Assembly (NCBI RefSeq): GCF_900115465.1
Contig: NZ_FOWN01000002.1
Span: forward strand, 1 to 64,000
Source: Halolactibacillus alkaliphilus
GTDB lineage: Bacteria; Bacillota; Bacilli; Bacillales; Amphibacillaceae
DNA length: 64,000 bases
Reading direction: 5' to 3'
Part shown: one piece after another, positions 58,573 to 64,000 of the stretch
How positions within the stretch are numbered: the first letter of the stretch is position 1
How the letters are laid out: every line of letters begins with the position of its first letter
Notes under the pieces: generated by a model
The model's input: the letters and a program-made list of their open reading frames with translations, nothing else
The model's database searches: none
What the model was told of the DNA's origin: nothing
Made by a program: the position numbers and the translations under genes

Positions 58573-59514
58573 ATGAAACGTATAGTATTTATGGGTACGC
58601 CCGAATTTAGTGTACCTATTTTAGAACAACTCATCAAAGATCAGTATGAAGTCGTACTTGTTGTCACACAGCCTGATCGACCAAAAGGCAGAAAAAAACT
58701 GTTAACGCCACCACCTGTAAAATTAAAAGCGCAAGAACTTGGGCTTTCTGTGTTTCAGCCTGAAAAAATAAGAAATGACTATGATACGGTGTTAAAAACA
58801 AAACCTGATTTAATTGTCACGGCTGCTTTTGGTCAAATCTTACCGACACCCTTGTTAGAGGCGCCGCCATTTGGTTGTATTAATGTACACGCCTCACTTC
58901 TACCTGATTACCGAGGTGGTGCGCCTATTCACCAGGCGATTATCGATGGAAAAAAAGAAACCGGTGTGACGATTATGTACATGGTTGAAGCATTGGATGC
59001 TGGGGATATTTTAACGCAACGTGCACTGCCGATTGAAGAACGTGATGATGTGGGTTCGATGTTTGAAAAACTTAGTCTACTAGGACGGGATTTATTACAT
59101 GACACCCTACCACAACTATTTAATCAAACGCTAACCCCTGTAAAGCAAGACGATGAACTTGCCACATATGCGCGCAATATTACGCGTGATCAAGAACAAA
59201 TCGATTGGCATCAATCTAACCAGGTAATCTATAATCACGTCCGTGGCATGCATCCGTTTCCGGTTGCGAGTACATTGATCGATGGGAAGAATATGAAGCT
59301 GTGGCGTGTTGAAAAAGATCCGCGACAGACGAACGAGCAGCCTGGGACAATTATTGCGGTTGAAAAAGATGGCGTGATTGTGCAAACGAAAGATCAAGCA
59401 ATAAAGTTAGTCGATGTTCAATTAGCTGGGAAAAAACGCGTGTTGATCAAGGATAGTTTAAATGGCCAACATCCATTTAACATTGGGAAGGTATTAGGTG
59501 AAGTAAATGAGTAA
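58573..59514 (+). CDS. fmt: Methionyl-tRNA formyltransferase
   Basis: 313 residues. It formylates initiator Met-tRNA with 10-formyl-THF. IVFMGTPEFSVPILEQL at the start, NVHASLLPDYRGGAPIHQAII (catalytic asparagine and histidine) and TIMYMVEALDAGDIL (catalytic aspartate) are present; the C-terminal tRNA-binding domain starts near 205. GAAAGTAGG precedes the ATG. It overlaps rsmB by 8 bases. The deformylase partner gene def is not next to it. Confidence 0.96.
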   Translation: MKRIVFMGTPEFSVPILEQLIKDQYEVVLVVTQPDRPKGRKKLLTPPPVKLKAQELGLSVFQPEKIRNDYDTVLKTKPDLIVTAAFGQILPTPLLEAPPFGCINVHASLLPDYRGGAPIHQAIIDGKKETGVTIMYMVEALDAGDILTQRALPIEERDDVGSMFEKLSLLGRDLLHDTLPQLFNQTLTPVKQDDELATYARNITRDQEQIDWHQSNQVIYNHVRGMHPFPVASTLIDGKNMKLWRVEKDPRQTNEQPGTIIAVEKDGVIVQTKDQAIKLVDVQLAGKKRVLIKDSLNGQHPFNIGKVLGEVNE

Positions 59515-60856
59515 ATCAGTGAGAGCATATGCGTTAGATGTCCTCGTAAAAATTGGCGATAATGGTGCGTTTAGCCATTTATTGATTGACCAGACATTAA
59601 AAAATACGACATTGGATATACGTGACCAAGCACTTTTTACAGAATTAGTCTATGGAACGCTCAACCGTAAATTAACGTTGGAATACGATCTTTATCAATT
59701 AGTGAAAAAACCGGAGAAACTGCAAAGTTGGGTAAAGTGGTTACTCTATTTAGCCTTTTATCAATTGAAGTACTTAGATAAAGTACCAGATCATGCAGTA
59801 GTAAATGAAGCGGTTGAAATTGCTAAAAAGAGAGGACATCAAGGCATAGTTAAACTTGTCAATGGTGTGTTACGTCAAGCAGTAAGACAAGGTTTCACGG
59901 ATTATACTGAAATTAACGAACCACTTAAACAATTAAGCATAAAGACGAGTACACCAGAGTGGCTTATTGAACGCTGGGTAGACAGTTATGGTTTTGAGAA
60001 GGCTGAAAAAATCGCTGTCAGTCAATTGGTTAAATCAGATAAAAGCGTCCGTGTCAATCCACTAAAAATGACAAGAACGGAAGTCATGAAGCAGCTTCAA
60101 ACAGATGGATTTGATGTTAGAATGTCTACATTTTCATCACATGGCTTAGTCATTGAAAAAGGCAATATTCTCAAACACCCTTTCTTTAAAGAGGGGGTCA
60201 TAACGATTCAAGATCAGACATCGATGCTTGTAGGAGAAATGATGGCGATAGAAGAAGGCCAAATAATATTAGATAGTTGTAGTGCGCCCGGAGGAAAAGC
60301 AACAGATATAGCTGAAAGATTATCTAATACAGGATGTGTTTATAGCTTTGATTTACATGAAAAGAAAACAAAGCTTGTTAAAGAAAAAGCAGAACAACTT
60401 GGCCTCATAAATATTAAAACACAAGGCATGGATGCACGACATTTAGATGAAGCCTTCGACCAAGAAACATTTGACCGCATTTTAGTTGACGCTCCTTGTT
60501 CTGGTTTTGGTGTGATTCGTACCAAACCTGACATTAAGTATTCAAAAACGAGTGAGGACGTCTTTCAGCTATCAATGATTCAATTTGATATTCTGAAGAC
60601 GGTCATGCCTTTATTAAAAACAAATGGCAAACTTATTTATAGTACGTGTACGATTGACCCAACAGAGAATGAAGCTTTAATTGCCGAGTTCTTATCAGGG
60701 CAAACGCGTATTGAAGTAGATCCAACATTTTTTGAAGAGTTACCAGACTTCTTAAAAACGTCCATTGGTGTGACGCCTTTTGGGATACAAATATTCCCTG
60801 ATGATTTTAACACAGATGGTTTCTTTTTAACGCGTTTACAATATAAACAACATTAA
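59507..60856 (+). CDS. rsmB: 16S rRNA (cytosine967-C5)-methyltransferase RsmB
   Basis: 449 residues: an N-terminal NusB-like domain (RAYALDVLVKIGDNGAFSHLLID) and a SAM methyltransferase domain with LDSCSAPGGKATDIA (about residue 258), VDAPCSGFGVIR (one catalytic cysteine) and YSTCTIDPTENE (the second). It methylates C967 of 16S rRNA. The start overlaps fmt. The usual next gene rlmN is absent. Confidence 0.95.
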   Translation: MSKSVRAYALDVLVKIGDNGAFSHLLIDQTLKNTTLDIRDQALFTELVYGTLNRKLTLEYDLYQLVKKPEKLQSWVKWLLYLAFYQLKYLDKVPDHAVVNEAVEIAKKRGHQGIVKLVNGVLRQAVRQGFTDYTEINEPLKQLSIKTSTPEWLIERWVDSYGFEKAEKIAVSQLVKSDKSVRVNPLKMTRTEVMKQLQTDGFDVRMSTFSSHGLVIEKGNILKHPFFKEGVITIQDQTSMLVGEMMAIEEGQIILDSCSAPGGKATDIAERLSNTGCVYSFDLHEKKTKLVKEKAEQLGLINIKTQGMDARHLDEAFDQETFDRILVDAPCSGFGVIRTKPDIKYSKTSEDVFQLSMIQFDILKTVMPLLKTNGKLIYSTCTIDPTENEALIAEFLSGQTRIEVDPTFFEELPDFLKTSIGVTPFGIQIFPDDFNTDGFFLTRLQYKQH

Positions 60857-60897
60857 AACGAACAAATTTAGAGGCAATATGTCAGTGAGGTGACAGA

Positions 60898-61647
60898 ATG
60901 AAGCATGTATTTTTAAGTGATCAAGGTCAAGTGAGGCCTTATAATGAAGATGCTGGTGGCGTGATTTTACGTGAAGATGGACAAACACTTTATGTTATTG
61001 CTGATGGAATGGGCGGACATAATGCGGGCGATGTTGCCAGCAAAATGGTCATTGATTATTTTATGCGGGAGTGGCCAAAGCAATCAAGTTTAACACGAAT
61101 TAATGAAGCAGAACAGTACCTTATTCAAGCTATTCAATCAGTGAATAAGGAAATATACGATAAAGCAACAGAAAATAAAGCGTTTCGTGGTATGGGCACA
61201 ACCGTGGTATTAGTTGTTGTAGTAGAAGAAACGGCGGTAATTGCTCATGTAGGTGATAGTCGTTGTTATAAGCTATCACAGCACCAGCTGCGCCAATTGA
61301 CGAGTGATCACTCGCTTGTTAACGCACTGGTTCATGCAGGAGAAATTACACCAGATGAAGCGGCTGTTCATCCGAAAAAGAATGTTCTGACTCGCGCGGT
61401 AGGCACTGATATGCCTGTTGATGTTGAGGTGACAATGGTCACTTGCGACAACAATGATCGCTTGTTACTTTGTACAGACGGATTAACGAATAAACTAACT
61501 GATGAGAGGATACAATCTATTCTTAATCAACATGCTGATTTACATGTTGCAGCCGAACAGTTAATCAATGAAGCGAATGAACGCGGAGGAGAGGACAATA
61601 TTTCGCTTGTTCTTTTATCTTACGATGCTGGAGGTGAGGCATCATGA
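60898..61647 (+). CDS. prpC: PP2C-type serine/threonine phosphatase PrpC
   Basis: 249 residues. It reverses PrkC phosphorylation. Metal-binding aspartates are in YVIADGMGGHNAGDVAS and LLCTDGLTN and GGEDNISLVLL, and AHVGDSRCYKL and TSDHSLVNALVHAG are conserved. GAGGTGACAG precedes the ATG. It overlaps prkC by 4 bases, so the pair is co-translated. Confidence 0.96.
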   Translation: MKHVFLSDQGQVRPYNEDAGGVILREDGQTLYVIADGMGGHNAGDVASKMVIDYFMREWPKQSSLTRINEAEQYLIQAIQSVNKEIYDKATENKAFRGMGTTVVLVVVVEETAVIAHVGDSRCYKLSQHQLRQLTSDHSLVNALVHAGEITPDEAAVHPKKNVLTRAVGTDMPVDVEVTMVTCDNNDRLLLCTDGLTNKLTDERIQSILNQHADLHVAAEQLINEANERGGEDNISLVLLSYDAGGEAS

Positions 61648-63674
61648 TAGAAGGAAAAGTACTTGGTGAGCGTTATAAAGTAGAATCACTCATCGGTGGC
61701 GGTGGAATGGCGAATGTTTATTTAGGTTTTGATACGATTTTAAAACGAGAAGTTGCTATAAAAGTATTAAAGTTTGAATATGCAACAGACGATGATTTTA
61801 TTCGGCGCTTTCATCGTGAAGCTCAGAATGCGACGAGTCTTTCTCACCCCAACATTGTCACAATATATGATGTGGACGATGAGAATGATATCTATTATAT
61901 GGTGATGGAATATGTAGACGGGATGACCTTAAAAAAATATATTCAGCTCTATTCACCTATAGACCCGAGTGAAGCAGTGGTCATTGTTGAGCAAATAGCA
62001 GAAGCTATTCAACATGCGCATGATCACCATATCATCCACCGGGACATTAAACCGCAAAATATATTAATTACGCAAGATAAACAAGTAAAAGTCACTGATT
62101 TTGGAATTGCCTTAGCTTTAAGTTCTACCTCCATGACTCAGACAAATGCTGTACTAGGCAGTGTTCACTATTTGTCACCTGAACAAGCAAGGGGAGGTTT
62201 AGCTAATACAAAGTCGGATATTTATTCATTAGGGATCGTATTATTTGAATTACTGACGGGTCGCTTACCGTTCTCAGGTCAATCGGCAGTATCTGTCGCT
62301 TTAAAACACTTGCAACAGGTTGTACCACCGGTAAAGAAGTGGGCTGAAGACGTGCCGCAAAGTGTAGAAAATGTGGTGTTAAAATCAACCGCAAAAGATC
62401 CACTGAATCGGTACCAATCGATGGATGAGTTTATTGAAGATTTGCGAACGGTACTTGATGAGGATCGTCTCCATGAGGCCCCGTTTATTATCCCAGTTGA
62501 GCCTGGGGATGAGACCATTCAGATGCCAATCATGAAAGACGGCGTCTTTCATGGGAAAGTGGAGGAAGATACGGTTGTTCATCAAAAGACCTCCCCAACT
62601 CCTGAAGTAAAAGATAAAGTGGTCAGTAATGATCCTAAAAAAGTAGCGTCTAAAAAAAGAAAGCGATGGATAGTCGGTGGTAGCATTGCTGTCGCTGTGT
62701 TACTTATTAGTATTTTATTTAGTTTATTTGTCTTACCGATTATCTTACAGCCAGATGATGTAGAGTTAATCGATTTAACGAACCGAGATATCGAAGAAGC
62801 TATCCGTTGGCTTGAAAATAATAACCTTTCTTATGAAATTGATGAAGTATTCGATGCATCCATAGCAGAAAATATTGTGATGAGTCATGAACCTTCTGCA
62901 GGACGCTTTGTCAAGGAAGATTCCATTGTTGAGTTGGTCGTTTCCTTAGGAGAAGAGCCGGTTGTGTTTAGTGATTACACGGGGCAATCCTACACACAAG
63001 TAGAGCGATTATTGTTGAGTAAAGACTATCAAAATGTGCAACGCATCGATGTCTATTCTGACGAGCCCGTAGGTACAATATTGAACCAGGTAGAACCAGC
63101 TGCAGGTGAAGCAGTAAGACCGAAAGAAACCATTGTCGTTTTTGAGGTGAGTGTTGGTAAGCGGATGGTGACCCTGGATGATTTAACAGGTTTGAATGAG
63201 CTAGAAGCAAGAGAGTATTTAACTGATAAGAAGTTAGTAGCTAATGTAAATGAGACGCACCATGAAACCATTGGAAAAGGTGATGTTGTTTCTCAATCAC
63301 CAAATGGTGGTACAGAAGTAGAGGAAGGATCGGTTGTTAATTTAACGATCTCGCTTGGAGAAAAGGAAAAACCAATCATCAATCGAGAAGAAGAAGTGAT
63401 GGTCGAATACACGCTAGATGATTTGCCAAGAAGTGATGAAGAGACAGAGGATAATCCACCGGAAGGTATCCCTCAAGAAATTCGAATTTATATAGAAGAT
63501 AGAGGGCGTAAATTAACAGATGCTTATCAAGTTCAAATGATTACGGCGGATACAACATTTAGGATTCCGTTAGAAATTGAACCTGGTTCACAAGCCGTAT
63601 ATAGAATTGAACGAGATGACCAAGTTGTCATCCAACAAACAGTGCGCTATCAAGATGTAGAAAGTGGTGAATAA
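61644..63674 (+). CDS. prkC: PASTA-domain serine/threonine kinase PrkC
   Basis: 676 residues. The kinase domain has the glycine loop IGGGGMANVYLG, lysine in VAIKVLK (about residue 40), HRDIKPQNI (about 132) and DFGIAL. One membrane segment (about 344-368) leads to three PASTA domains (about 375-580) and a final beta-rich C-terminal domain. The PASTA part binds muropeptides, and in B. subtilis signals spore germination and growth. ATG overlaps prpC; GGAGGTGAG lies upstream. Confidence 0.97.
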   Translation: MIEGKVLGERYKVESLIGGGGMANVYLGFDTILKREVAIKVLKFEYATDDDFIRRFHREAQNATSLSHPNIVTIYDVDDENDIYYMVMEYVDGMTLKKYIQLYSPIDPSEAVVIVEQIAEAIQHAHDHHIIHRDIKPQNILITQDKQVKVTDFGIALALSSTSMTQTNAVLGSVHYLSPEQARGGLANTKSDIYSLGIVLFELLTGRLPFSGQSAVSVALKHLQQVVPPVKKWAEDVPQSVENVVLKSTAKDPLNRYQSMDEFIEDLRTVLDEDRLHEAPFIIPVEPGDETIQMPIMKDGVFHGKVEEDTVVHQKTSPTPEVKDKVVSNDPKKVASKKRKRWIVGGSIAVAVLLISILFSLFVLPIILQPDDVELIDLTNRDIEEAIRWLENNNLSYEIDEVFDASIAENIVMSHEPSAGRFVKEDSIVELVVSLGEEPVVFSDYTGQSYTQVERLLLSKDYQNVQRIDVYSDEPVGTILNQVEPAAGEAVRPKETIVVFEVSVGKRMVTLDDLTGLNELEAREYLTDKKLVANVNETHHETIGKGDVVSQSPNGGTEVEEGSVVNLTISLGEKEKPIINREEEVMVEYTLDDLPRSDEETEDNPPEGIPQEIRIYIEDRGRKLTDAYQVQMITADTTFRIPLEIEPGSQAVYRIERDDQVVIQQTVRYQDVESGE

Positions 63675-64000
63675 ATGGCAGAAGGAAAAATAATGAAAGC
63701 GTTAAGCGGCTTCTATTATGTACAAGATAACGAAGGAGAAGTGTATCAATGTCGTGCCCGAGGCGTCTTTCGTAAAAATAAACAAACCCCACTCGTTGGG
63801 GATTATGTTGAGTTTGAAGCAGCGAATAAAACAGATGGGACGGTGACGAGGCTGTTGTCTCGAAAAAATGCTTTAATTAGACCGCCCGTTAGTAATGTAG
63901 ACCAAGCGTTAATTGCTGTCTCAGTTAAGGAACCGGATTTTAGTACCGTACTGCTTGATCGCTTTTTGGTGCTTGTAGAAAAGCATCTTATTGAACCCGT
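63675..64000 (+). CDS. rsgA: Ribosome small-subunit GTPase RsgA, N-terminal part (cut by window end)
   Basis: The first 108 residues are visible, beginning AEGKIMKALSGFYYVQDN directly after the prkC stop. The OB-fold domain has CRARGVFRKNKQTPLVGDYVEFE, and the GTPase begins at NVDQALIAVSVKEPDFSTVLLDRFL. RsgA checks 30S subunit maturation. GTGGTGAA lies upstream. It follows prkC in B. subtilis as well. The G motifs lie outside the window. Confidence 0.95.
   Translation, partial: MAEGKIMKALSGFYYVQDNEGEVYQCRARGVFRKNKQTPLVGDYVEFEAANKTDGTVTRLLSRKNALIRPPVSNVDQALIAVSVKEPDFSTVLLDRFLVLVEKHLIEP

Overview
The window is an AT-rich stretch of core chromosome from a spore-forming, Gram-positive bacterium of the Bacillaceae type. 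The evidence is gene order that follows Bacillus subtilis closely from ylbF to rsgA, intact sporulation genes (spoIIGA-sigE-sigG, spoVD, spoVE, ylbJ, a ytvI-like gene), T-box and PyrR leader control, and a MurE with the DNPR motif typical of meso-diaminopimelate cell walls. I cannot name the genus from the sequence alone.

Layout. 1-644: left-hand part of an ISL3-family insertion sequence on the minus strand, cut by the window edge, with a hairpin over its own ribosome binding site. 698-8353: ytvI-like gene, ricF, ylbG, rsmD, coaD, ylbJ, ylbL, tmcAL, ylbN, rpmF. 8587-9833: a ketopantoate reductase-like gene and a DUF3397 membrane protein. 10240-28385: the dcw division and cell-wall cluster (mraZ, rsmH, ftsL, pbpB, spoVD, murE, murF, mraY, murD, spoVE, divIB, two DUF881 genes, sbp, ftsA, ftsZ), with an apparent MraZ operator in front and no murG or murB. 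28792-31251: the sporulation switch spoIIGA-sigE-sigG with recognisable stage-specific promoters. 31300-39808: ylmC, pgeF, ylmE, sepF, ylmG, ylmH, divIVA, T-box-controlled ileS, lspA, rluD. 39805-51669: the complete de novo pyrimidine operon pyrR-P-B-C-AA-AB-K-D-F-E with two PyrR attenuators. 51680-64000: rqcH on the minus strand, then remA, gmk, rpoZ, coaBC, priA, fmt, rsmB, prpC, prkC and the start of rsgA.

The genes form a few large co-directional blocks for envelope synthesis, division, sporulation control and pyrimidine synthesis. I found no CRISPR array, prophage, toxin-antitoxin pair or defence island, and no undescribed multi-gene system. The unusual content lies in the gaps: an attenuator-like leader before murE (promoter, immediate terminator, then a ten-codon upstream ORF whose ends pair in a hairpin, with no ribosome binding site next to murE); a terminator that overlaps the murD stop and ends exactly at the spoVE start; an SD-hiding hairpin at sigG whose left arm lies inside the forespore promoter; a possible small RNA before mraZ; and about 400 bases of unexplained sequence after ftsZ. 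Compared with B. subtilis the same order lacks murG, murB, bshC, bpr, ylmA, ylyA, yloB, yloC, def and rlmN at the expected places. All start codons, promoters and structures were read by eye; nothing was computed or searched.
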